A DNA stretch of 32,947 nt from Dokdonella sp. (GTDB lineage: Bacteria > Pseudomonadota > Gammaproteobacteria > Xanthomonadales > Rhodanobacteraceae), in assembly GCA_016712865.1 (NCBI GenBank), contig JADJQH010000007.1:1-32947 (forward strand). The letters are read 5' to 3'. The position numbers and the translations under genes are program-made. Positions 7,719-14,091 of this stretch are shown here, piece after piece; the stretch's first letter is position 1; each line of letters begins with the position of its first letter. The notes below the pieces were generated by a model. It was given only the letters and a program-made list of their open reading frames with translations, made no database searches and had not been told where the DNA came from.

Positions 7719-8766
7719 GCAAAGTCCCCTGAGATGATTTCGCGGTAGCTAGATTGCGACAAGCCAAATCCCAATATGATCGCTTCAATTCAGCGCCGAC
7801 AAACCGCCGCCCTTTCTGGATGGCAACATATCCCTCGCTTCCAATTCCAGCGAAAGGAGAATAGACAAGATCGTCTGGATTCGTCCACAGGGATATAGCC
7901 CGATCGATAACTTCCAGTTGTAGCGGGCAGATATGTCGCTCATCGTCGCTTTCCCTTGCCGATCTGAATTGCAGGGTGTTCGATGGATTGATGTCCATCC
8001 ATACCGGAGATGCGTACCGCTGCCACAGTTCAACAGGGAACTCATCGGAATTCTTTGTCACCGGATCAGGATTATCGCCCGGCTTGCGCATAGTCACAAG
8101 ATAATCGGGGATTCCCTGTCGGCTAATGCAGCTGTCTTTTTTCAACTGCTTGTACAGCAAACCGATAGACTTGGTGCGCTGCATTTGTATAACCGGGTCT
8201 TTCCAAATTACGACTTCAGAATGGAAAATCCATCCGTCATCAACAAACATGCGGATCAATTCGCCGCGAAAATCTTTAATTCCGATAAACCCATCATTCT
8301 GATAAGTAGCAGGTAGATTCATGCAGTGAAAAGAAAGCAAACGCCCTGATTTTGTCACCCTAAACAATTCACCAATCAAGTATTCAAAGTGCGCATAGAA
8401 CTCTGATGCGTTTCGACAATTCCCCATGTCCCGATCAGAGTTCGAGTAGGTATACAATGACGCGAACGGCGGCGAGAATATGGTGTAATCTATGGATTCA
8501 TCATCCATTTCATGCGTGATTTCCACGCAGTCGCCAAGGTGAAGATCAAAGCCGGGTCCGGTCTTGATGTCCCTGCTGTAATCGCTCTTTTCGATAGTGA
8601 TCCCTTTAACTTCCATCTCCGTAAATCTCCGCATGTGGGCAACCATTTGACCCGACATCTCGTAAGCCTGAGCCGCTTTTCGTTCAAGATTCTTCTTGAT
8701 CGCTCCTTCGCTTTCCGATGATATTAAATGGACGTTGACCTTGTTTTTTGCCCAAAGCGATAACAC
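7702..8766 (-). CDS. DNA methyltransferase, beta-class (N4-cytosine/N6-adenine), joined to helicase
   Basis: The frame (354 codons) carries the catalytic motif IV as FSPPF (about 97-101) and, much later, a motif I-like SPFAGIGSEGYVA (around 310), followed by GRRFVGAELKRSYWDLA. The order IV then I is the beta class of S-adenosylmethionine-dependent DNA methylases (PF01555 type). SPP(Y/F) is more usual in N4-cytosine enzymes, but N6-adenine is possible. The first 45 residues are not methylase-like: they continue the helicase C-terminus (NKVNVHLISSESEGAIKKN), and no ribosome binding site precedes them. The enzyme is therefore probably the C-terminal half of one helicase-methylase polypeptide. 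No restriction endonuclease is nearby, which suggests genome self-protection or a role in replication. Confidence 0.85.
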   Translation of the reverse strand: MLSLWAKNKVNVHLISSESEGAIKKNLERKAAQAYEMSGQMVAHMRRFTEMEVKGITIEKSDYSRDIKTGPGFDLHLGDCVEITHEMDDESIDYTIFSPPFASLYTYSNSDRDMGNCRNASEFYAHFEYLIGELFRVTKSGRLLSFHCMNLPATYQNDGFIGIKDFRGELIRMFVDDGWIFHSEVVIWKDPVIQMQRTKSIGLLYKQLKKDSCISRQGIPDYLVTMRKPGDNPDPVTKNSDEFPVELWQRYASPVWMDINPSNTLQFRSARESDDERHICPLQLEVIDRAISLWTNPDDLVYSPFAGIGSEGYVAIQKGRRFVGAELKRSYWDLACRNLATAKSSQGTLLDLAV

Positions 8767-9908
8767 CGCCGCACTGCCTGATAGTACGACTCGAATGAAT
8801 CATCCATTCCGACAAAGATCATATTGTGGCAGTGCTGCCAATTCAAACCAAACCCAGTAATCGATGGCTTGGTAATAATGACGCGAGAATCACCAAAGGT
8901 AAATCTTTTGATTCTCGATTCTTTTTCTTCAATCGACAATGACCCATAGACCTCCTCGGCATCCGGTATGAGCTTCTTAAGTCCGGTTGATTCATCGTTC
9001 AAATTGCACCAGATGATAAAAGTCTCATCCGATGAATTTACAATATCAGCCGCAAGCTGTACCCGATCATCAAGCGATGACCTTTTTGCGCTTCGCCGGT
9101 CGCTTAAGGTTTGCGCGATGACCGGAAATAGCTGGTCATCAGGGAAAAACCGCGCATCAACCACATGCTGATTGATGTCCAGCCCCGGCAGGATGTACCG
9201 CGATCCGTCAAATCCAATATCCTCAGGGCTTCTAATACAAACTGACCATGTAGCCATCCATTCCCAGAACTTGGTTTTCCCATGCCCTTTTAATCTCCAC
9301 TTCGACGTATCGCCGCCATCGTGAATAAAGTAAGTGGCCAGCATCTCTGTGCGGGTCATGACGCCTAAGAATTCTGCTTGATTGCCAAGCTCCATAAAGT
9401 CATTAGGGCTTGGAGTGGCAGTGCATGACAATCGGTAAGGAGTATTCTGGAAGCTTTCAATCAGTGCAGTTCTGATTTTTCCAGAAAGGCTTTTAAGAAT
9501 ACTGGATTCATCGAGAACTACGCCGATAAAATCAGCCGCCGAGAAATGATCCATCATTTCATAGTTGGTAATCACGATTGACGCTGATGTTTTATTCCCG
9601 CTTCGCGCGTATTCGACCTCTACGCCAATGCGCGCGGCCTCTTTGACGGTTTGCTGCGCAACGCACAAGGGCGCAATAATCAAGACCCGTCCTTGCGTAT
9701 GCTTTACCACCTGATCGGCCCAGGCGACTTGCATCGCTGTTTTACCAAGGCCGGTGTCGGCGAAAATTCCAGCACGGCCCCGCTTACAGGCCCATGACAC
9801 GATGGCCGATTGAAAGTCGAATAGGGCATAACGGGTAGCGTCGGAGTCAAATCCAGCAACTAGATTTAACTTTGTTTTTTTCGCGAGAAAATCAGTATAA
9901 TTATTCAT
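8724..9908 (-). CDS. SNF2-type superfamily 2 helicase, N-terminal part of helicase-methylase
   Basis: 394 codons from ATG 9908, preceded by GAGGT. Motifs: LFDFQ (Q/Ia region), DTGLGKT (Walker A, 51-57), VLDESS (motif II, 131-136), TATP (163-166), and at the very end QAVRRCYRFGQK, a motif VI typical of SNF2/RapA-like ATPases. The frame then runs into nonsense (TRSTSI, stop) directly after an A6 tract, while the overlapping next frame continues the expected helicase tail. Joining the two gives a protein of about 740 residues with ATPase and DNA methylase activities. Helicase-methylase fusions occur in phages and mobile elements. Confidence 0.87.
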   Translation of the reverse strand: MNNYTDFLAKKTKLNLVAGFDSDATRYALFDFQSAIVSWACKRGRAGIFADTGLGKTAMQVAWADQVVKHTQGRVLIIAPLCVAQQTVKEAARIGVEVEYARSGNKTSASIVITNYEMMDHFSAADFIGVVLDESSILKSLSGKIRTALIESFQNTPYRLSCTATPSPNDFMELGNQAEFLGVMTRTEMLATYFIHDGGDTSKWRLKGHGKTKFWEWMATWSVCIRSPEDIGFDGSRYILPGLDINQHVVDARFFPDDQLFPVIAQTLSDRRSAKRSSLDDRVQLAADIVNSSDETFIIWCNLNDESTGLKKLIPDAEEVYGSLSIEEKESRIKRFTFGDSRVIITKPSITGFGLNWQHCHNMIFVGMDDSFESYYQAVRRCYRFGQKTRSTSI

Positions 9909-9932
9909 GGCTAACCTCTAGCTCAGGTTGGT

Positions 9933-10202
9933 CTAATGGCCCGCACGGTGTGAACGACCGGCGCGGGCTTTCGCGTTTAATCTGGTGGAATTCCACCAGA
10001 TTAGAATGAGTGCCCGGATTGCCCGCCGGGCGCGGGTAGTTCTCACCAAAGGAGCGGGGGGCTGTGTCCCCTGTCCGATTGTTCGCGCGTTAACGGGCGC
10101 ATGGACATCGGCATCAGTCCATCGACCCCAGCCGGTGACCGTGGGCGGCATCTGGCAAAAAGGCGTCCAGAGCGCTTGGAGGCGGCTGTTTGGGTGGGCC
10201 AA
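9933..10202 (-). CDS. Doubtful small ORF (89 aa)
   Basis: Open frame starting with TTG at 10202, a few bases after the stop of the YdaS-like gene. It has no ribosome binding site, is Arg/Pro/Ala-rich, and its 3' part consists of a perfect 26-bp palindrome. Proximity to its neighbour is the only support. Regulatory DNA is the more likely content of 9939-10003. Confidence 0.22.
   Translation of the reverse strand: MAHPNSRLQALWTPFCQMPPTVTGWGRWTDADVHAPVNARTIGQGTQPPAPLVRTTRARRAIRALILIWWNSTRLNAKARAGRSHRAGH
9939..9968. promoter_or_regulatory. GC-rich hairpin upstream of helicase-methylase
   Basis: GCCCGCACGG (9939-9948) pairs with CCGGCGCGGGC (9958-9968) over most of its length, with a 9-base loop. 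It lies between the 26-bp palindrome and the helicase start. On the minus strand, which is transcribed here, no T run follows, so it is more likely a leader structure than a terminator. Confidence 0.45.
9978..10003. promoter_or_regulatory. Perfect 26-bp palindrome, candidate operator
   Basis: The 13 bases taatctggtggaa (9978-9990) are followed directly by their exact reverse complement (9991-10003), with no spacer. It lies about 70 bp upstream of the helicase-methylase start. A gapless dyad of this length suits a homodimeric repressor, a site-specific nuclease or a recombinase. The same sequence was not noticed elsewhere in the window. Confidence 0.65.
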
Positions 10203-10208
10203 GGGGGA

Positions 10209-10415
10209 TCATTTACGCCAGGGCAGGTCCGGGCGAAGCTCGGATGCAGTCATCACGCCGGCGCTGGCGTCCTCCATCTTGACTGCCAGATCGGCACTCA
10301 TGCGCCGAGCACCATACTTGCATTGACGCAAGTAAGCGAGGTTCGTGCCAGCCGCGCGAGCGACATCCTCGACTCTTGCGGTCCCGTAGTTATCGAAAAA
10401 CTGTTCTAGGTTCAT
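10209..10415 (-). CDS. YdaS/Cro-like helix-turn-helix DNA-binding protein
   Basis: 68 residues (MNLEQFFDNYGTARVEDVA). The middle, TNLAYLRQCKYGARRMSADLAVKMEDAS, is a compact five-helix HTH of the YdaS/Cro type with the usual 'tS..yL.q...g.r..s..lA..iE.at.G' spacing, ending in the common ELRPDLPW. Such proteins act as Cro-like repressors at phage switches. It is the first minus-strand gene after the divergent control region and starts only a few bases after the predicted -10 box, so its mRNA would be nearly leaderless. It probably binds the operator copies next to it. Confidence 0.82.
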   Translation of the reverse strand: MNLEQFFDNYGTARVEDVARAAGTNLAYLRQCKYGARRMSADLAVKMEDASAGVMTASELRPDLPWRK

Positions 10416-10421
10416 GTGGCT

Positions 10422-10450
10422 ATGCTAGCAATGGCTGTAAACATGGTCAA
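10422..10450 (-). promoter_or_regulatory. Predicted sigma70 promoter of the YdaS-like gene
   Basis: On the minus strand TTGACC (10445-10450) and TAGCAT (10422-10427) are 17 bp apart, matching -35 and -10 boxes at 5/6 and 4/6. The operator-like TTACAGCCATTGCT lies between and over them, so a bound protein would block this promoter. Confidence 0.6.
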
Positions 10451-10471
10451 CAAAAAATTACAGCAATTGCT
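10427..10471. promoter_or_regulatory. Pair of inverted operator-like sites
   Basis: TTACAGCCATTGCT on the minus strand (10427-10440) and TTACAGCAATTGCT on the plus strand (10458-10471) agree at 13 of 14 positions and face away from each other across 17 bp. They overlap the leftward promoter and the -35 region of the rightward one. This is the expected layout of a lysogeny/early switch recognised by the adjacent YdaS-like protein or an unseen repressor. Confidence 0.65.
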
Positions 10472-10499
10472 CTTGCATATTTGCAGCAGCAGCTATAGT
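10471..10499 (+). promoter_or_regulatory. Possible rightward early promoter
   Basis: TATAGT at 10494-10499 is a good -10 box, with a weak TTGC-containing -35 region near 10471-10476, just beside the plus-strand operator copy. It would drive the 10.6-14.3 kb operon. The -35 match is poor, so an activator or an error in the call is possible. Confidence 0.4.
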
Positions 10500-10597
10500 A
10501 TTCATCCAACCCGCCACCCTTCAGCCCTGGACCCTTCGCTACGGCGTTTGAGGTGAGGCAACAGAACGGCGGCGGGCCATCCTTCATTTGGTGGATT

Positions 10598-10635
10598 CCC
10601 CGGCGGTGCGTTGACTCCCGCCGCCGGGGCTTTTT
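10598..10635 (+). terminator. Terminator-like hairpin just before the early operon
   Basis: CCCCGGCGG (10598-10606) pairs perfectly with CCGCCGGGG (10621-10629) and is followed by C and five T, a full rho-independent signature. It ends one base before the AAGGAG of the first plus-strand gene, so transcription from the switch must pass it. That suggests attenuation or antitermination control. Confidence 0.7.
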
Positions 10636-10647
10636 AAGGAGACGAAC

Positions 10648-10959
10648 ATGGCAAAGCAGAACCCCCACATCACCGGCTGCCGCGTTGAGCGGCCGGCCAC
10701 CCTCGCTGCCGACGCCCAGCGCCGTGCCGACCAGGCGCTCCTGGAGCGGTATCAGGCCGCCCTGCGGATCATCGATGGCATTGATGAACAGCCTCATGGC
10801 GAGGTCATCCGAGATTTCGTCACCGGGCGCGGCAATCAGGTTCGCCCAATGGCTACCCGGAACCCGCCGCCGCCCCGCTATAGCCTGACGGTCATCGCAA
10901 TCAATGTCGCGCTGGTGGTCGGTTCCATCCTCGCTGCCGCCTGGCTTGTCCTGAACTAA
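10648..10959 (+). CDS. Small membrane protein of the early operon (103 aa)
   Basis: Start ATG 10648 has AAGGAG at ideal spacing. The first two thirds are soluble and charged (ERPATLAADAQRRADQALLERY). The last 25 residues form one transmembrane segment, SLTVIAINVALVVGSILAAAW, close to the C-terminus, with basic residues before it, so a tail-anchored inner-membrane topology is likely. The family is not recognised. Small membrane proteins at this place in phage early operons often concern superinfection or host takeover, but nothing here proves that. Confidence 0.7.
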   Translation: MAKQNPHITGCRVERPATLAADAQRRADQALLERYQAALRIIDGIDEQPHGEVIRDFVTGRGNQVRPMATRNPPPPRYSLTVIAINVALVVGSILAAAWLVLN

Positions 10960-10970
10960 GGGGAAACGCC

Positions 10971-11156
10971 ATGAACGCCCTGTTGCAAGACCTGCTAGAC
11001 GCCATCGACGAGGTCATGGACGATTGGAGATACGAAAACGATATTACTAGCCGCATTGACCAGGACGATGATGCGTTGATTGGAACCGGCGTTCTTCAAG
11101 CTCTTGAACGCGCCGCCGATGCAGTACGCCAGGCAATGAACGAGGAAACGACATGA
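10971..11156 (+). CDS. Small acidic hypothetical protein (61 aa)
   Basis: ATG 10971 follows AAGGGGAAACGCC, and the stop overlaps the next ATG. The protein is strongly acidic (LLDAIDEVMDDWRYEND, RIDQDDDALIG) and mostly helical. It is not recognised. The acidic character recalls DNA-mimic or inhibitor proteins, which is speculation. Confidence 0.65.
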   Translation: MNALLQDLLDAIDEVMDDWRYENDITSRIDQDDDALIGTGVLQALERAADAVRQAMNEETT

Positions 11157-11314
11157 ACGATCTTCAGAAGAAACGGGATCAAGAAGCGCTCGCGATAGTG
11201 CGAGCGGAACTGGAACGCCAGCGGCTTGAGAAGCTGGATGCTTGTCTGGAAGCATGGGCGCAAATCATCACCGCCCAGCCCCTGCTGGCCTCAACCCCGG
11301 TGAGGCGGCCATGA
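11153..11314 (+). CDS. Small charged coiled-coil protein (53 aa)
   Basis: Frame MNDLQKKRDQEALAIVRAEL... is joined at both ends by ATGA overlaps (11153-11156 and 11311-11314), which makes it a convincing gene despite its length. It is an Arg/Glu-rich helix ending with Pro/Thr/Arg. The function is unknown. Confidence 0.65.
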   Translation: MNDLQKKRDQEALAIVRAELERQRLEKLDACLEAWAQIITAQPLLASTPVRRP

Positions 11315-11553
11315 ACCTGAGCCGGTTGATGTACGCCGGCCACGCCGGCGGGTCTACCATGGTCGGGGTCGGCCCGACCGAGGTGATCCGGGCGCTTGGA
11401 CGGCGCTTCGATGTCGTCAGCGCGCACATTCCCGGCGTCTACGACCGGGAACTCAGGTGCTACGACCCCGCTACGGGGTTGCGCCTCCGGGTTCTGTATC
11501 GGCAGGACCGGAACGGGTGCTGGCAGTACCAGCCGGTGGCTGTTCGCCATTAA
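11311..11553 (+). CDS. Small hypothetical phage protein (80 aa)
   Basis: Start chosen at ATG 11311 (MNLSRLMYAGHAGG), where it overlaps the previous stop; a longer upstream extension is not needed. The sequence is Gly/Arg-rich with beta-like segments (FDVVSAHIPGVYDRELRCYD, RLRVLYRQDRNGCWQYQPV). The family is not recognised. A hairpin follows the stop. Confidence 0.6.
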   Translation: MNLSRLMYAGHAGGSTMVGVGPTEVIRALGRRFDVVSAHIPGVYDRELRCYDPATGLRLRVLYRQDRNGCWQYQPVAVRH

Positions 11554-11554
11554 C

Positions 11555-11590
11555 AAAAAAGCCGACCCGTAGTTGCTGCTACGAGTCGGC
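11555..11590 (-). terminator. Strong hairpin with T6 on the minus strand
   Basis: GCCGACCCGTAG (11561-11572) pairs with CTACGAGTCGGC (11579-11590), 11 of 12, with a 6-base loop. Six A before it make a T run on the minus strand, so it is terminator-shaped for leftward transcription although every gene here points right. On the plus strand it would be a hairpin directly upstream of the ribosome binding site of 11607. It may stop antisense transcripts or protect and control the mRNA. Confidence 0.6.
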
Positions 11591-11606
11591 CCTGAGGAGA
11601 AAGAAG

Positions 11607-11786
11607 ATGCAAGCGAAAATCATACGCATTGCCGCGCACCGGCGCAACCCGCGTCACCCCGTTCGTGGATTCAGCCAGCAAGCGCTGGACGCCCTGACCC
11701 TTCGCGCGCTGGCGGAGTTGGTGGTGGATGTTCTGGAAGAGCGCGAGCATGTAGCGCCGCGCCCCACCTGGGAGGTTAAGTCATGA
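11607..11786 (+). CDS. Small basic hypothetical protein (59 aa)
   Basis: ATG 11607 has GAGGAGA upstream, and the stop overlaps the RecT-like start as ATGA. The N-terminus is basic (KIIRIAAHRRNPRHPVRG) and is followed by a Leu/Ala/Glu helix (LTLRALAELVVDVLEEREH). It may be a small DNA-binding or recombination accessory protein. Not recognised. Confidence 0.65.
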   Translation: MQAKIIRIAAHRRNPRHPVRGFSQQALDALTLRALAELVVDVLEEREHVAPRPTWEVKS

Positions 11787-12649
11787 GCAACGAAATGGTT
11801 ATCCACCAATCCGCCCCGCTGGTTCCCTACCAGGACATGGAGCGCATGGCGGCGGTGATCGCCCAAAGTGGACTGTTCGGGGTCAAGAACCCGACGCAAG
11901 CCCTCGCGTTGATGCTGTTAGCCCAAGCGGAAGGGATGCACCCAGTCACGGCCGCGCGGGACTATCACATTATCGGAACGCGGCCGTCCATGAAAGCCGA
12001 TACTATGCTCGCCCGGTTTCAGTTTTCGGGCGGGAAAGTGGAATGGACGGCATACACCGAAAAAGAAGTAACCGGAGTCTTTTCGCACCCCGCCAGCCCG
12101 AACAAAGTGCCCGTAACCTGGACAATTGAGCAGGCCAATAAGATCGTGCAGGAAGTGTGGGCCGACAATCCGGGCGGCGGACGGACGAAGGTCAAACAGA
12201 AAATTACGGACAAGGACGTTTGGAAACACTACCCCCGGGCGATGTTGCGCGCCAGAGTGATCTCAGAAGGGATTCGGACCGTCTATCCCGGCGTCTTGTC
12301 GGGGATGTACACGCCGGAGGAAGAGACAGACCCACATGAGGTACAGGGCGAAGCCGAGACCAGCGGCCCGAACACAGCGCCGCCACCGCCGCCGGAGGAA
12401 ATCGCGCGGGACTATGACGCGGAGATCAGTCAGTTCAACGACAAGACCGCGCTGCGCACCTGGCTGGCTGAGCAACGCAAGGCGAACGGCTGGAAGCCGG
12501 ATCACCCAGTCTATTCAACCCTGAAAGCGGCCTGTGCCGAACGCGCGCAAGCCATCGATGCCGATGCCGCCAAGCTGGCAGAAGGGCAGGCAGCGGATGA
12601 TTTCGATGCCGGCTTGGGGCCGGTGAAAGACTTGGGAGAACCGGCATGA
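11783..12649 (+). CDS. recT: RecT-like single-strand annealing protein
   Basis: 288 residues. The core NPTQALALMLLAQAEGMHPVTAARDYHII, PSMKADTMLARFQ, GGKVEWTAYTEKEVTGVFSHP and WKHYPRAMLRARVISEGIRTVYPGV matches the phage RecT family that anneals complementary strands during recombination. After the conserved YTPEE motif comes a Pro-rich linker (TAPPPPPEE) and a variable acidic C-terminal domain that may contact single-strand binding protein or the partner exonuclease. It lies between a small protein and a Gp157-like gene, a common order in phage recombination operons. No exonuclease partner is visible. Confidence 0.82.
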   Translation: MSNEMVIHQSAPLVPYQDMERMAAVIAQSGLFGVKNPTQALALMLLAQAEGMHPVTAARDYHIIGTRPSMKADTMLARFQFSGGKVEWTAYTEKEVTGVFSHPASPNKVPVTWTIEQANKIVQEVWADNPGGGRTKVKQKITDKDVWKHYPRAMLRARVISEGIRTVYPGVLSGMYTPEEETDPHEVQGEAETSGPNTAPPPPPEEIARDYDAEISQFNDKTALRTWLAEQRKANGWKPDHPVYSTLKAACAERAQAIDADAAKLAEGQAADDFDAGLGPVKDLGEPA

Positions 12650-13149
12650 CCGACCTTACCCTTTACGCGCTGACTGACGAATATCGCGTCTTGTTGGACA
12701 TGGCGAACGATCCCGACGCGGACCCGGAATCCTTCGATGCCGCCCTTCAAGCTATTCAGGGCGAGTTGACGGACAAGGCAATTGCGGTCGCCAGCGTGGC
12801 CCGCAACCTGGAAGCGTTCGCTGATCAGATTGACGCTGCGGTGAAAGCGATGCAGGCGCGGGCGAAGTCGGCCCGGTCCCATGCCGGCCGGGTTCGGGAT
12901 TACCTGCTTCGGAACCTGGAGGGCGCGAAGATCAGCAAGATCGACTCGCCCTACTTCCAAGTCGCCATCCGCCGCAATCCGCCGGCGGTCATAATCGACG
13001 CGGACGCCGACATTCCGCCCGACCTGTGCCGGGTGATTCCCGCGAGGGTCGAGCCGGACAAAGCGAAGATCAAAGCGGCGCTCAAGTCTGGCGAGGCGGT
13101 AGACGGATGCAGGATCGAACCCGGCTCGAATCGCATCGAGATCAAATAA
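12646..13149 (+). CDS. Gp157-like phage protein
   Basis: 167 residues, in ATGA overlap with the RecT-like gene. The first half is a long helix pair (AIAVASVARNLEAFADQIDAAVKAMQARAK, RVRDYLLRNLEG). The second half ends in the characteristic ISKIDSPYFQVAIRRNPPAVIID, IPPDLCR, PDKAKIKAALKSGEAVDGCRI, which is the siphophage Gp157 family. Gp157 of Streptococcus phage Sfi21 is associated with phage resistance and DNA metabolism, but its biochemical role is not settled. Confidence 0.88.
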   Translation: MTDLTLYALTDEYRVLLDMANDPDADPESFDAALQAIQGELTDKAIAVASVARNLEAFADQIDAAVKAMQARAKSARSHAGRVRDYLLRNLEGAKISKIDSPYFQVAIRRNPPAVIIDADADIPPDLCRVIPARVEPDKAKIKAALKSGEAVDGCRIEPGSNRIEIK

Positions 13150-13184
13150 CACGAGGAACCCGTCAGCAATGGCTGGTTTAAAGC

Positions 13185-13478
13185 ATGAAGAAATCAGACA
13201 TCAGAATCGGCGTCACGTATGTGAACCGTGGCGCTGGAAACACACAGAGAAGGGTCGTCGACAAGGGCCTTTATGTTTCTCCTGATATTTGGATGGGCGC
13301 CGGCCCGCGCCCCGATGAAGAGGGCGTTTATTACGAACAGGTCGGCTGGTTTCACGAGTACCCTGGAACCCAGCAAAGGCATTACGGGAAAGTCTACCTC
13401 AGCGCCTTTGCCCGGTGGGCTGGGGGAGTTGTCAAGGATTCCTTGACAACTGAACCTCTGGTCAGCCAGAAAAAATAA
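13185..13478 (+). CDS. Small hypothetical phage protein (97 aa)
   Basis: Starts MKKSDIRIGVTYVNRGAGNTQRRV at 13185, with little ribosome-binding sequence. It is beta-rich with aromatic residues (VYYEQVGWFHEYP, HYGKVYLSAFARWAGGV), the style of small SH3-like phage proteins. The family is not recognised. A 25-bp palindrome lies within the last codons. Confidence 0.65.
   Translation: MKKSDIRIGVTYVNRGAGNTQRRVVDKGLYVSPDIWMGAGPRPDEEGVYYEQVGWFHEYPGTQQRHYGKVYLSAFARWAGGVVKDSLTTEPLVSQKK
13427..13451. promoter_or_regulatory. 25-bp perfect palindrome at the 3' end of a gene
   Basis: Bases 13427-13438 are exactly complementary to 13440-13451 around a single central base (core gttgtcaagga/tccttgacaac). 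It covers VVKDSLT codons and lies 40 bp upstream of a consensus promoter, so it could be an operator or, in RNA, a stem with almost no loop. No T run follows. Confidence 0.6.
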
Positions 13479-13490
13479 TCACATGACCTG

Positions 13491-13519
13491 TTGACACAGC
13501 TTCGTTGTTAGGTTAATAT
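13491..13519 (+). promoter_or_regulatory. Near-consensus sigma70 promoter
   Basis: TTGACA at 13491-13496 is a perfect -35 box, and TAATAT at 13514-13519 lies exactly 17 bp downstream. It would drive the small genes at 13567 and 13843 independently of the main early promoter. Confidence 0.8.
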
Positions 13520-13566
13520 AGAGTCATGGTTAGGCAAGGGGCCAAACCGAAGAAGGGGAAACGAAG

Positions 13567-13794
13567 ATGAACGCAAAGCAAGCCGCACAAGAATTAGCAA
13601 GAGCACTTCCAGGTCAGAGGTTTATAAACACGCAAGGATTTTATGATAGCTACTGCAAGAGCATAGGCAAGCGGCCAACCACCAAGTGGGAATTAAACGA
13701 GACAGGTTCCCGGTGCTACTTGACCATCGAAGTTTGCGGGGAATTCTTCAAAGAAGGTTCCCTGACCAGGGAACTGAAGAAAATCCTCAACTAA
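13567..13794 (+). CDS. Small hypothetical protein (75 aa) behind its own promoter
   Basis: ATG 13567 follows AAGGGGAAACGAAG. The sequence begins MNAKQAAQELARALPGQRF and has two Cys (YDSYCKS, SRCYLTIEVC) and a basic helical tail (SLTRELKKILN). The family is not recognised. Its separate strong promoter suggests early or constitutive expression. Confidence 0.65.
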   Translation: MNAKQAAQELARALPGQRFINTQGFYDSYCKSIGKRPTTKWELNETGSRCYLTIEVCGEFFKEGSLTRELKKILN

Positions 13795-13807
13795 TCCCAT
13801 CTAACCA

Positions 13808-13823
13808 CCCCCCGCAAGGGGGG
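13808..13823 (+). promoter_or_regulatory. C6-GCAA-G6 hairpin between two small genes
   Basis: CCCCCC, a GCAA tetraloop (GNRA type, very stable) and GGGGGG form a 6-bp all-GC stem between the stop at 13794 and the ribosome binding site at about 13832. No T run follows, so mRNA stabilisation or translational spacing is more likely than termination. Confidence 0.5.
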
Positions 13824-13842
13824 ATAACTGAAGGGGAACGAA

Positions 13843-14091
13843 ATGATCACTAGATTTGTTGTAATCCACTGGAGCGATTCCGAAACGATCGATTTTATCG
13901 ACTATTATGCGGATGAAGATCTGTTGCAAGCTATTGAAGAGGGATCATTCGGCGCCGACCCTGTATTCCATGACCGGTTTGACAGAGGCCCAGCGGGATC
14001 TTTCACGATCATCCGGGCCAGTGGCGGGCCAGTGATCCCCAAAGCGGCGGCGGTAAAGAAAACCAACTGGTCTTTGACTAATGACCAGTAA
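13843..14091 (+). CDS. Small acidic hypothetical protein (82 aa)
   Basis: ATG 13843 has GAAGGGGAACGAA upstream. The N-terminal half is aromatic and acidic (VVIHWSDSETIDFIDYYADEDLLQAIEEG), with a Gly/Pro-rich middle and a short basic patch (AVKKTNW). The acidic surface resembles small phage inhibitors, but no family is recognised. It overlaps the next gene by 11 bp. Confidence 0.6.
   Translation: MITRFVVIHWSDSETIDFIDYYADEDLLQAIEEGSFGADPVFHDRFDRGPAGSFTIIRASGGPVIPKAAAVKKTNWSLTNDQ

Noticed and set aside
8744-8749. Canonical programmed -1 site (A-AAA-AAC) between helicase and methylase
   Set aside because: AAAAAAC is present but in the wrong register for the zero frame (CAA AAA ACA), so tandem slippage is not canonical. 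A missing A or transcriptional slippage fits better.
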